Assembly (NCBI RefSeq): GCF_038433205.1 | Contig: NZ_JBCDNA010000002.1 | Coordinates: forward strand, 186,001 to 250,000 | Length of the DNA: 64,000 nucleotides | Direction of reading: 5' to 3' | From: Lutimonas vermicola | GTDB lineage: Bacteria > Bacteroidota > Bacteroidia > Flavobacteriales > Flavobacteriaceae | Shown here: positions 17,730 through 25,653 of the stretch, in pieces | How the letters are laid out: the number at the start of each line of letters is the position of its first letter | Position numbering within the stretch: the stretch's first letter is position 1 | Made by a program: the position numbers and the translations under genes | The notes under the pieces: model-generated | Told to the model about the DNA's origin: nothing | What the model saw: the letters and a program-made list of their open reading frames with translations, nothing else | Database searches by the model: none

Positions 17730-19049
17730 TTAAAAAGTGGTATTGACATCCCAGGCTTCCAGATAATCTGCAATTCTTTTGGCAAACATACTTCCCAGTG
17801 CTCCGTTGACGACTCTGTGATCATAGGAATGCGAAAGGATCATTTTATGGCGGATTCCTATAAGATCGCCTTCAGGGGTTTCAATAACCGCAGGAATCTT
17901 GCGAATTGAACCCAGGGCCAATATGCCTACCTGTGGCTGATTGATAATTGGGGTACCCATGATACTTCCAAAAGAACCCACGTTCGTCACCGTAAAAGTA
18001 CCTCCCTGTACATCATCCGGATTAAGCTTACCTGCCCGTGACCTTTGAGCAAGATCATTAACGGCTTTGGTCATGCCCACAAGATTGAGCTGATCAGCTC
18101 TTTTGATTACAGGAACAATTAAATTACCATCTGCAAGTGCTGCGGCCATGCCTAAATTGATGTCTTTATGTTTAAGGATCCTGTCTCCGTCTACAGAGAT
18201 ATTCATCATCGGGAAATCACGTATTGCCTTGGCGACTGCTTCCATAAAGATCGGAGTAAAAGTGATTTTTTCACCTTCCCTCTTTAAAAATTCATCTTTG
18301 ACTTTCTCTCTCCATCGCACAACATTGGTAACATCTACCTCAACAAAACTCTGAACATGTGCCGAGGTCCTCAAAGAATCGACCATATGCTTGGAAATAA
18401 GCTTGCCCATTCTGCTCATCTCAATGATTTCATCATTTAAAGCGGGTTGAATGGCTTCAACTGAAGGAGCGTTTGCAACTTTTTCAGAAACTGGTTCAGG
18501 GCTTTTTGTATCCTGTACTTTCTCCGAAGCTTTTCTGCCTCTTTTAATATAGTCCAAAATATCATTCTTGGTAACCCGTTCACCCTTGCCCGTTCCTTTT
18601 ATAGACTCAAGTTCATCAATACTAATCCCTTCAGTTTTTGCAATATTCTTAACCAAGGGTGAAAAAAACTTTCCACTTGGTGAGCTAATATCAGCACTAT
18701 TTGTGCTTACTGAATCCATTGCTGATTTCACCGATGAAACTGTTGGCAATTCCTCAGGAACTTCTATAGCTGCTGCTTCGGGTTCGTCAGTAACTTCTTG
18801 AGATTCACCATTTGTTTCGATCACTGCAATTACCTGGCCAACACCAACAACCTCGTCAACTTCAAAAAATCTTTCCACCAATACACCTTCTACCTCACTT
18901 GGAACCTCTGAGTCAACCTTATCTGTTGCTATTTCTACGATAGCTTCGTCCATTTCAATGGTATCCCCAACCTCCTTCAACCAAGAAGTAATTGTTGCCT
19001 CGGCAACGCTTTCACCCATTTTCGGCAGTTTCAATTCAAATTTTGACAT
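17730..19049 (-). CDS. 2-oxoacid dehydrogenase complex, dihydrolipoamide acyltransferase (E2)
   Basis: A 439-residue E2 protein with, in order, a lipoyl domain (1-76; lipoylated Lys44 in TDKVDSE), a Ser/Pro/Glu-rich linker, a peripheral-subunit-binding domain (about 132-175, FFSPLVKNIAKTEGISIDEL...GERVTKNDILDYI) and the catalytic acyltransferase domain. The active-site motif reads DHRVVNG (His411, Asn415) where the family has DHRxxDG. No E1 or E3 genes are adjacent. Such E2s transfer acyl groups from E1 to CoA, for pyruvate, 2-oxoglutarate or branched-chain 2-oxoacid oxidation; the branched-chain type is my guess. A -7 box is found 20 bases upstream. Confidence 0.9.
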   Translation of the reverse strand: MSKFELKLPKMGESVAEATITSWLKEVGDTIEMDEAIVEIATDKVDSEVPSEVEGVLVERFFEVDEVVGVGQVIAVIETNGESQEVTDEPEAAAIEVPEELPTVSSVKSAMDSVSTNSADISSPSGKFFSPLVKNIAKTEGISIDELESIKGTGKGERVTKNDILDYIKRGRKASEKVQDTKSPEPVSEKVANAPSVEAIQPALNDEIIEMSRMGKLISKHMVDSLRTSAHVQSFVEVDVTNVVRWREKVKDEFLKREGEKITFTPIFMEAVAKAIRDFPMMNISVDGDRILKHKDINLGMAAALADGNLIVPVIKRADQLNLVGMTKAVNDLAQRSRAGKLNPDDVQGGTFTVTNVGSFGSIMGTPIINQPQVGILALGSIRKIPAVIETPEGDLIGIRHKMILSHSYDHRVVNGALGSMFAKRIADYLEAWDVNTTF

Positions 19050-19069
19050 TTCGTTGGTAATTTTAGGGG

Positions 19070-19077
19070 CAAATTTA
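19070..19077 (-). promoter_or_regulatory. Predicted -7 box for the E2 gene
   Basis: Minus strand reads TAAATTTG, an exact TAnnTTTG match, with 20 bases before the ATG at 19047-19049. Confidence 0.45.
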
Positions 19078-19152
19078 AGAAATTAAAAAGATAATAATAG
19101 GGAGTTTTTAACTATACTCTATTTTACTAAAAACAATTTAATCAGAATACTC

Positions 19153-19192
19153 TAATTTTGCGAATATGATATTCGGGGCCATCTGTAAATAA
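19153..19192 (+). promoter_or_regulatory. Orphan -7 box followed by an 8-codon ORF
   Basis: TAATTTTG (19153-19160) is an exact -7 box on the plus strand, followed after five bases by ATG (19166) and a frame of eight codons, MIFGAICK, ending in TAA at 19190-19192. The same frame then reads on to 19261 without a stop after that. It is located antisense to the 3' side of the Met8 gene. It may be the remnant of a lost gene, or the promoter of an antisense RNA. Confidence 0.25.
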
Positions 19193-19229
19193 TCCTTTGA
19201 TCGCTGGATGATCAACCTTTTAAAAACTG

Positions 19230-19835
19230 CTAAGGATTCCCTGAAACCTGGTCATCCTTTTTGATCTTGATCATTTCTTTGGTGAGCTCATTCATTTTCG
19301 ACACCTTGTCTTCAAAATCACCTTTAATCGTTTTCCTGTATCTATTAAGGTTTTCAACCAATTCATTGATATTATCCGGAAGTATTTCTTCAAAAAACTG
19401 TCTGAGCCTCTTCGCCGCTGTCGGCGATTTACCATTGGTGGAAATAGCAATTTTCACATTGCCTTTGGTCACGATTCCTCCCATGTAAAAATCACAATAA
19501 GCAGGATTATCGGCCAAATTCACCAAAATATTCTCTTTTTTACAATCATGATATACTTGTATATTCACGTCGAGATCATCAGTGGTTGCAATGACTATCT
19601 GCTTTCCCGACAAATAACTTCTTTTATAGGCATCCTTGACTAATGAAACATTAAATCCCCCGGCAAGTGAAATAACTTCGGGGATAAATGACTTTGAAAC
19701 CAAAGTAACTTTGGCATTGGGACTGGACTTCAGGAGAAAGGTCAGTTTCTCCAATCCAACATGGCCACCCCCTACGATCAATACATCCAAAGCTGCCACT
19801 TTGAGAAAAACAGGATAAAGCTCATTTTGTTCCAA
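19230..19835 (-). CDS. Precorrin-2 dehydrogenase / sirohydrochlorin ferrochelatase (Met8-like)
   Basis: A 201-residue protein with an N-terminal NAD-binding Rossmann fold (ALDVLIVGGGHVGLEKLTFLLKS, GGGxVG) and the siroheme synthase dimer block GGIVTKGNVKIAISTNGKSPTAAKRLRQFFEE. This fits the NAD-dependent oxidation of precorrin-2 and iron insertion that finish siroheme. The start is TTG (19833-19835) since the nearest in-frame stop lies upstream and there is no ATG; an exact -7 box is 49 bases upstream. SUMT, which makes precorrin-2, is 21 kb away with the sulfite reductase, so the pathway is split over the window. Confidence 0.88.
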   Translation of the reverse strand: MEQNELYPVFLKVAALDVLIVGGGHVGLEKLTFLLKSSPNAKVTLVSKSFIPEVISLAGGFNVSLVKDAYKRSYLSGKQIVIATTDDLDVNIQVYHDCKKENILVNLADNPAYCDFYMGGIVTKGNVKIAISTNGKSPTAAKRLRQFFEEILPDNINELVENLNRYRKTIKGDFEDKVSKMNELTKEMIKIKKDDQVSGNP

Positions 19836-19884
19836 AACACAAATTTTAAGGTCAATAATCAGGTTGAAAAAACTGAAGACTCTT

Positions 19885-19892
19885 CAAAAATA
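19885..19892 (-). promoter_or_regulatory. Predicted -7 box for the Met8-like gene
   Basis: Minus strand TATTTTTG, an exact TAnnTTTG match, 49 bases before the TTG start. The divergent gap to iorA also holds TATGAT-GAAA-ATCATA, a 6-4-6 dyad at 19954-19969. Confidence 0.4.
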
Positions 19893-20026
19893 CTTGAATT
19901 TTATCAAAAGCCTCAGGAAACTTTTTCAATTTTTTCCATCTCACAACCGATAGTATGATGAAAATCATAAAAATTTCTATTCCTAACTTTTACATTTACC
20001 TTTAGAATACATGAAAATCAGCGTGA

Positions 20027-21640
20027 ATGAAAAATTTGGTTCTTGGAAATGAAGCATTGGCACAAGGGGCCATCGATTCTGGTATTTCAGGGGTTTACGC
20101 CTATCCGGGCACGCCCTCCACAGAAATAACTGAGTATATACAACAATCTAAAATCGCAAAAGAACTCGGTATTCATTCCAGCTGGTCGGTCAATGAAAAA
20201 ACTGCAATGGAAGCTGCTCTCGGAATGTCGTACTGCGGAAAGAGGGCCCTTACGGTCATGAAACACGTAGGGCTCAATGTAGCTTCTGACGTATTTATGA
20301 ATATGGCAGTCTCAGGAATCAATGGTGGATTGGTAGTTGTGGTGGCCGATGATCCTTCGATGCATTCTTCACAGAATGAACAGGATTCGCGTTTCTATGG
20401 AAAATTTGCCAAAGTTCCAGTTTTGGAGCCCTCAAATCAGCAGGAGGCCTATAACATGATGCACTACGCCTTTGATCTGTCGGAAGAAACTCAACTCCCT
20501 GTTTTATTGCGTTTGGTAACCAGATTATCCCATTCACGTACAGGAGTTATATTCAAAGAAAGAAGGGCACAAAATGGCATACAGTTGCCCGTGAATACAG
20601 ATCGTTTTGCCTTGGTTCCTTCGAATGCAAAAGTACAATACGAAAAACTGGTCGATAAAAAATCGCTCTTGCTCGAGGCCTCCGAAAAGTCATCCTGGAA
20701 TCACTTGGTGCAAAATAAGGATCGCACCCTGGGAATCGTGGCCTGTGGGATAGGATACAATTATGTTATGGAAAACCTTGCCGATGATTTAGGTTTTTTC
20801 TCATTGTTAAAGATCTCTCAATATCCGTTACCCAAAGAAAAACTCAAAAAAATATATGGTGATTGCGACGAACTGCTCGTAATAGAAGAGGGATATCCAT
20901 TGGTGGAAGAGCTTCTGAACGACTATTTTGACGAAACTCCAAAAGTCACCGGAAAACTGAGCGGGCACTTGCCTCAAACAGGAGAACTGAATCCTAATAT
21001 CGTAGCAAGGGCAATAGGCCTTTATCGAAATGAAACTGCACAAACATCCGATCTTGTAGTCGGAAGACCTCCTCAGCTCTGCGATGGATGTGGACACCTC
21101 GATCTGTTTAAAGTGATTCAGGAGATACTCCCTGAAATTGGACAAAAAAAAGTATTTGGCGATATTGGCTGCTATGCACTTGGTGCATTGACTCCCCTTA
21201 ATACAGTCAACACCTTAATTGATATGGGTGCGTCCATAACCATGGCCAAAGGTGCAGCGGATGCAGGAATCGAGAGCGCCATTGCCGTAATTGGTGATTC
21301 TACTTTTACCCATTCGGGCATGACTGGTTTGCTGGAAGCCATTAATGAGAAGTCTCCCATCACAGTCATTATTTCAGACAATTCAACTGTTGCCATGACA
21401 GGAGCTCAGCCATCTGTTGCAACAGGGCGTTTAAAGGATATCTGCCTGGGCCTCGGGGTAGACCCGAAACACTTGAAAAGAATCGAACCTTTAAAGAAGA
21501 ATTTTCAAAAAAATCTCGAAATTCTGAGAAAAGAAGTTCACTATAAAGGGGTATCTGTTATCCTCTCTGAAAGGCCATGTGTAAGGCTAAGCAGAGAAAG
21601 TAAAGAACAAATTAAACAAACAATAGCCTCCTTAAACTAA
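20027..21640 (+). CDS. iorA: Indolepyruvate ferredoxin oxidoreductase alpha subunit (no ferredoxin domain)
   Basis: Cleaves aryl-pyruvates oxidatively to aryl-acetyl-CoA with CoA and thiamine diphosphate. The 537-residue protein shows the pyrimidine-domain YPGTPSTEITEY (26-37), then CDGCGH (starting at residue 352) and the thiamine diphosphate motif GDSTFTHSGMTGLLEA... followed by SDNSTVAMTGAQPS. Archaeal and other IorA proteins are about 100 residues longer and end in two [4Fe-4S] ferredoxin motifs (CxxCxxCxxxCP); this one ends shortly after SERPCVRLSRESK and has none. Therefore electron exit must use another route or partner. iorB follows 9 bases downstream. No ferredoxin gene is adjacent. 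Confidence 0.88.
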   Translation: MKNLVLGNEALAQGAIDSGISGVYAYPGTPSTEITEYIQQSKIAKELGIHSSWSVNEKTAMEAALGMSYCGKRALTVMKHVGLNVASDVFMNMAVSGINGGLVVVVADDPSMHSSQNEQDSRFYGKFAKVPVLEPSNQQEAYNMMHYAFDLSEETQLPVLLRLVTRLSHSRTGVIFKERRAQNGIQLPVNTDRFALVPSNAKVQYEKLVDKKSLLLEASEKSSWNHLVQNKDRTLGIVACGIGYNYVMENLADDLGFFSLLKISQYPLPKEKLKKIYGDCDELLVIEEGYPLVEELLNDYFDETPKVTGKLSGHLPQTGELNPNIVARAIGLYRNETAQTSDLVVGRPPQLCDGCGHLDLFKVIQEILPEIGQKKVFGDIGCYALGALTPLNTVNTLIDMGASITMAKGAADAGIESAIAVIGDSTFTHSGMTGLLEAINEKSPITVIISDNSTVAMTGAQPSVATGRLKDICLGLGVDPKHLKRIEPLKKNFQKNLEILRKEVHYKGVSVILSERPCVRLSRESKEQIKQTIASLN

Positions 21641-21649
21641 ATCTACATT

Positions 21650-22243
21650 ATGAAGTCGAATATTATCTTATCCGGAGTTGGTGGACAAGGGATCCTCACC
21701 CTGGCTTCCATTATTGACATTGCCGCCCTACAACTCAATCTATTTGTTAAACAATCTGAGGTTCATGGAATGAGCCAACGTGGTGGTGCGGTTCACTGCC
21801 ATGTCAGGATTTCTGACAAGGAGATCTACTCCGACCTCATTCCTGAGGGAAAAGTCGATCTTATCTTATCTGCTGAACCTATGGAGCTTTTAAGACATAT
21901 TCCTTACCTTAAAAAAAACGGTTGGATCATTACCGATTCGAGTACCTTTGAAAATATAATCAACTATCCCGACAAACACGAATTATACAAACAGATAAAA
22001 AAACACGTTAACCATATCATCATTAACGCCAAAAGCTGTGCAAAGGACATGGGAAACACTAAGGTTTGCAATATGGTCTTATTAGGTGCTGCCGCAGATC
22101 ATCTGCCGATACCAGAAGAAAAGATCCTGCAGGCGATTAATTATTGTTTCAGGGATAAAAGTGAAAAGGTAAGAATTAAAAACACTGAAGCTTTTCAACT
22201 TGGACGCCAGAAAGCCAAGGAATTCGTTGAGTTCATGTATTAG
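21650..22243 (+). CDS. iorB: Indolepyruvate ferredoxin oxidoreductase beta subunit
   Basis: The 197-residue gamma-like partner of IorA. Family marks are LSGVGGQGILTLASII (residues 7-22) and VKQSEVHGMSQRGGAVHCHVRIS (about 33-55), the CoA-binding loop of 2-oxoacid:ferredoxin oxidoreductases. With IorA it forms the heterodimer. The start ATG is 9 bases after iorA. The 3' end overlaps the convergent aminotransferase gene by 11 bases (22233-22243). Confidence 0.92.
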   Translation: MKSNIILSGVGGQGILTLASIIDIAALQLNLFVKQSEVHGMSQRGGAVHCHVRISDKEIYSDLIPEGKVDLILSAEPMELLRHIPYLKKNGWIITDSSTFENIINYPDKHELYKQIKKHVNHIIINAKSCAKDMGNTKVCNMVLLGAAADHLPIPEEKILQAINYCFRDKSEKVRIKNTEAFQLGRQKAKEFVEFMY

Positions 22244-23456
22244 TATCGTATAACATCGAAACTTTTAGGTGATTTTTGATGACTTTAGAAAGAAGAACTA
22301 CGCCTTTTTCAATTTCCTTTTTGGGCATGTTGGAGAATGACAACCGAAGGTTGTGGTCCTCCTCATTTTCCGGGTCGAACGTTTTTCCTGCAACAAATAC
22401 AACGCCTTTTTCCAGGCAGTCCTTAAAAATGGCACTGGCACTGAGTTCATTTGGCAGCCTTAACCATATATAAAATCCACCTTTGGGTTCGATCCACCGA
22501 ATACCGTCAGGTAGATGTTCCTCCAAACTTCGTTGAAGGATTTCCTTTCTTTCGCTGTATTCCTTTCTCAGGAAATCAAGATAGGGTGTCAAATAACCTT
22601 CATCGATGAAATGCTGTGCCAAAATTTGCATAAAATTAGAGGTACAGGCATCAAGTGCCTGTTTAATGGTTTCGGCTTTTTCAAATATTTCCGGTGAAGA
22701 CAGCATATATCCCAAACGGAATCCAGGCCCCAATATTTTAGAGAAAGAGCCTGTATAAATGATCTCTACATCATAAGCATGGTATGATTTCAAAGGTCGT
22801 GTCAAGGGCTTGTCGTTCACATCAAAATAAAGGTCTCCATAAGCATCATCTTCGATCAATATGATATCAGTTCCGGATAGGGTTTCCAATAGCGCGCGCC
22901 TTCGCTTTTCTGTGTATAAAATTCCTGCAGGATTGTGAAAATTCGGTGTGATATAAAGAAATTTTGGAGGCCTTTTCAATGTTGAAATCACTTTTCTTAA
23001 AGCATCTATATCTATCCCTTCTTCATCAATGGGTATCCCTATAATTTTTGCGCGGTATGTTTCGAAAACAGACAAAGCGCCAACAAAACAGGGATTCTCA
23101 GTAAGGATAATGTCTCCTTCATTTACAAATTCCTGCGTGATAATACTTATGGCCTGTAAGGACCCTGTAGTCACAAGAATTTTATCTGTTTTAGCAGGTA
23201 AACCCTTTTTCAGCATCATTTTTTGAAGAGACCTTATCAATGGAGGATACCCTGTAGTTGGGCCGTATTGAAAACAAAGTTTCTTAGTATCGTCGCTTAA
23301 ACTGTTATAAATTTTATCTATTTGCTTTACCGGAAACAGATCATTATTTGGCATCCCGCCGGCAAAAGAGATCAAACCTTTCCCTGAAGACTGTTTCATC
23401 AATAATTTAATGTCTTCTGAGTGCATTGAATTAACTGCCCGTGAGAATGGGTACAT
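22233..23456 (-). CDS. PLP-dependent aminotransferase (aromatic/2-aminoadipate type)
   Basis: A 407-residue fold-type I aminotransferase. N-terminal substrate-gating region FAGGMPNNDLFP, PLP-contact motif YGPTTGYPPLIRSL, ITPNFHNPAGI (Asn and Asp/Tyr region) and the Schiff-base Lys in TGSFSKILGPGFRLGY. The C-terminal carboxylate Arg sits in NLRLSFSNM. The group includes LysN-like 2-aminoadipate and aromatic aminotransferases. Being between the two enzyme sets that use the products of amino acid deamination, it likely supplies 2-oxoacids to IorAB. The frame opens with a GTG at 23463, but I prefer the ATG at 23454-23456 because it starts closer to the conserved region. Confidence 0.85.
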   Translation of the reverse strand: MYPFSRAVNSMHSEDIKLLMKQSSGKGLISFAGGMPNNDLFPVKQIDKIYNSLSDDTKKLCFQYGPTTGYPPLIRSLQKMMLKKGLPAKTDKILVTTGSLQAISIITQEFVNEGDIILTENPCFVGALSVFETYRAKIIGIPIDEEGIDIDALRKVISTLKRPPKFLYITPNFHNPAGILYTEKRRRALLETLSGTDIILIEDDAYGDLYFDVNDKPLTRPLKSYHAYDVEIIYTGSFSKILGPGFRLGYMLSSPEIFEKAETIKQALDACTSNFMQILAQHFIDEGYLTPYLDFLRKEYSERKEILQRSLEEHLPDGIRWIEPKGGFYIWLRLPNELSASAIFKDCLEKGVVFVAGKTFDPENEEDHNLRLSFSNMPKKEIEKGVVLLSKVIKNHLKVSMLYDTNT

Positions 23457-23577
23457 ATTGTTCACACTTTAATCCGTTTATCAAAGTAACTAATTTTTGA
23501 GCCTAAAAGACTTGATAAATATCAGTAAATGGGTCATTTTTTTTGGCTTATTTTACATCTACCAATCCAGCACAGTT

Positions 23578-25653
23578 ATGTTGCATAATAACCTTCTTCA
23601 ACCATCGAGTATCGCAGTAATAGGAGGTTCGGATCATCTTGACCATTTAGGGGGGAGTGTCCTCAAAAACCTTCTTGATCAGGAATTTAAAGGAGACTTA
23701 TACGTTGTGAATCCCAAAAAAGATGAGGTACAAGGTGTAAAATCTTATCGAGACGCTTCTCTCCTTCCTCAAACTGATCTTGCCATAATTGCCATTCCTG
23801 CGCAGGAAATTTGGCCGGTGATTGAGGAATTAATTAAATCAAAAGGAACCAGAGGGTTTATCATTTTTTCATCCGGGTTTGGAGAACTCAATAAAGAAGG
23901 ACGCGATCTGGAGAGAAAAATAACCACACTCATCAGCAGCGCCGGCGGAAGTCTTTTAGGCCCCAACAACATTGGTATGATCAACCGCCACTATGCCGGG
24001 ATCTTTACCCGGCCTCTTCCCGTGATCGATAAAAAAGGCGTCAGTTTTATATCTGGTTCCGGCGCAACCGCAGTATTTACATTGGAAGCGGCACAGCAGA
24101 TTGGCTTGAGGTTCTCCAACATATTTACGGTGGGAAATAGTGCCCAATTAGGAGCAGAAGACATATTGGAACATCTTGACGATACCTTCAGGCAGGGTGA
24201 AAGCAGCCTTGTCATCATGCTGTATCTGGAGTCAGTAAAAAATGCTTCCAAACTACTTGAACATGCTATTTCTTTAAGGCGAAAGGGCTGTTCAATAGTC
24301 GCCCTGAAATCGGGTGTTACCGACAAAGGAAATGCCGCCGCGGCATCACATACAGGTGCCATGGTCAACTCAGACCTGTTTGTACAGGCACTCTTTAAAA
24401 AGGCCGGAATCATAAGGTGTTACAGCAGGTACGAACTGATAACTATTGCTGCCATTCTGCAGGCAACTCAACAAAAACCAAAGCGCTTTGCAGTCGTCAC
24501 TCATGCAGGAGGCCCGGGTGTAATCCTGACCGATACCCTGACTCAAAACGGCTTATCTGTCCCAGACCTTTCAGTTGCCCATCAAAATGCTTTAAAGCAA
24601 TTACTCTACCCGGGCGCAGCCACTGCCAACCCGATTGACATTCTGGCTACCGGAACTGCCGATCAACTGGAAAAGGTTTTGGACTATTGTGAACGTGACG
24701 TAAAAGAAATCGATGCCGTAATTGTGATTTTCGGCAGCCCCGGGCTGGGAACTGTAACAGAGGCCTATAAAGTAATTCATCAAATGGCTCAACGATCAAG
24801 TAAGCCTGTATTTGCTATTTTACCTTCTGTTGTGAACGTCAGGGAAGAGATCAGCAATTTCATAAAAAAAGGGAATCTGGCCTTTAATGATGAATACCTT
24901 TTTGGAACATGTCTTGCCAAAGTGATGGAGAATAGTGTACCATCTGGACAACTATTTAAAATCAAACCGAAACAATACTCAAACATCAGGACACTGGCCA
25001 GGGAGTTTCCGAATGGGTTCCTGCAAGCTGACCAGGTCTATGCGATCCTGCAGGCTGCCGGAATTCGCTGTGCTCAACAGCAAGTAGTTAGTACCGAAAC
25101 AGAATTATTGAAGATATCCGGCTCCCTGAATTACCCGGTGGTCCAAAAAGTTGTCGGACCTCTGCACAAAAGTGACATAAAAGGGGTAATCATTGACGTG
25201 ACAAATGTCAGCGATTTGTTGCATAACTTCAGGAAATTGAAAAAAATTAAAGGTGCTACCGCTGTTTTGATACAAGAGATGATCAAAGGAAAAGAAATTT
25301 TTACAGGAGCAAAAAGAGAAGCTGGTTTTCCTCCGTTGATCCTTTGCGGTGCCGGCGGAATCTATGTAGAAGCGCTTAAAGACAGTGAGTCCAGCCTATC
25401 GCCAATAACAAGAAAGGATGCCGTGGAAATGGTAAGCAAACTGCGGATCAAACCTATCCTTGATGGAATGAGAGCGGAAGCCCCGTGTAATCTGGAAGCT
25501 TTATATGAGGTGCTTCAAAAAGTCTCTGAACTCATGGAAAGCATACCTGAAATAACCGAGTTGGATATCAATCCGTTGATGTTGAACGAAGACGCTGCCA
25601 TTGCCGTTGACGCAAGAATCAAAATTGAAAAACAAGACGAAAATACCTTATAA
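23578..25653 (+). CDS. ADP-forming acyl-CoA synthetase (alpha-beta fusion)
   Basis: A 691-residue fused acetyl/acyl-CoA synthetase (ADP-forming). The N-terminal CoA-binding domain (about 1-125) is followed by the ligase domain with the phosphorylated His258 in AAASHTGAM, matching the known His of Pyrococcus ACD, and a C-terminal ATP-grasp domain (about 470-691) with ELDINPLM. It hydrolyses acyl-CoA to the acid while making ATP. The ORF extends upstream to 23497, but ATG 23578 gives the conserved start (MLHNNLLQPSSIAVIGGS). It lies divergent to the aminotransferase and downstream of the IorAB pair, supporting energy-yielding aryl-acid formation. It overlaps the convergent GT2 by 6 bases. Confidence 0.9.
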   Translation: MLHNNLLQPSSIAVIGGSDHLDHLGGSVLKNLLDQEFKGDLYVVNPKKDEVQGVKSYRDASLLPQTDLAIIAIPAQEIWPVIEELIKSKGTRGFIIFSSGFGELNKEGRDLERKITTLISSAGGSLLGPNNIGMINRHYAGIFTRPLPVIDKKGVSFISGSGATAVFTLEAAQQIGLRFSNIFTVGNSAQLGAEDILEHLDDTFRQGESSLVIMLYLESVKNASKLLEHAISLRRKGCSIVALKSGVTDKGNAAAASHTGAMVNSDLFVQALFKKAGIIRCYSRYELITIAAILQATQQKPKRFAVVTHAGGPGVILTDTLTQNGLSVPDLSVAHQNALKQLLYPGAATANPIDILATGTADQLEKVLDYCERDVKEIDAVIVIFGSPGLGTVTEAYKVIHQMAQRSSKPVFAILPSVVNVREEISNFIKKGNLAFNDEYLFGTCLAKVMENSVPSGQLFKIKPKQYSNIRTLAREFPNGFLQADQVYAILQAAGIRCAQQQVVSTETELLKISGSLNYPVVQKVVGPLHKSDIKGVIIDVTNVSDLLHNFRKLKKIKGATAVLIQEMIKGKEIFTGAKREAGFPPLILCGAGGIYVEALKDSESSLSPITRKDAVEMVSKLRIKPILDGMRAEAPCNLEALYEVLQKVSELMESIPEITELDINPLMLNEDAAIAVDARIKIEKQDENTL

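Noticed and set aside
23497..23577. Upstream extension of the ADP-forming synthetase
   Set aside because: The extra 27 residues are hydrophobic and unlike the family start, and the ATG at 23578 aligns with the conserved N-terminus.
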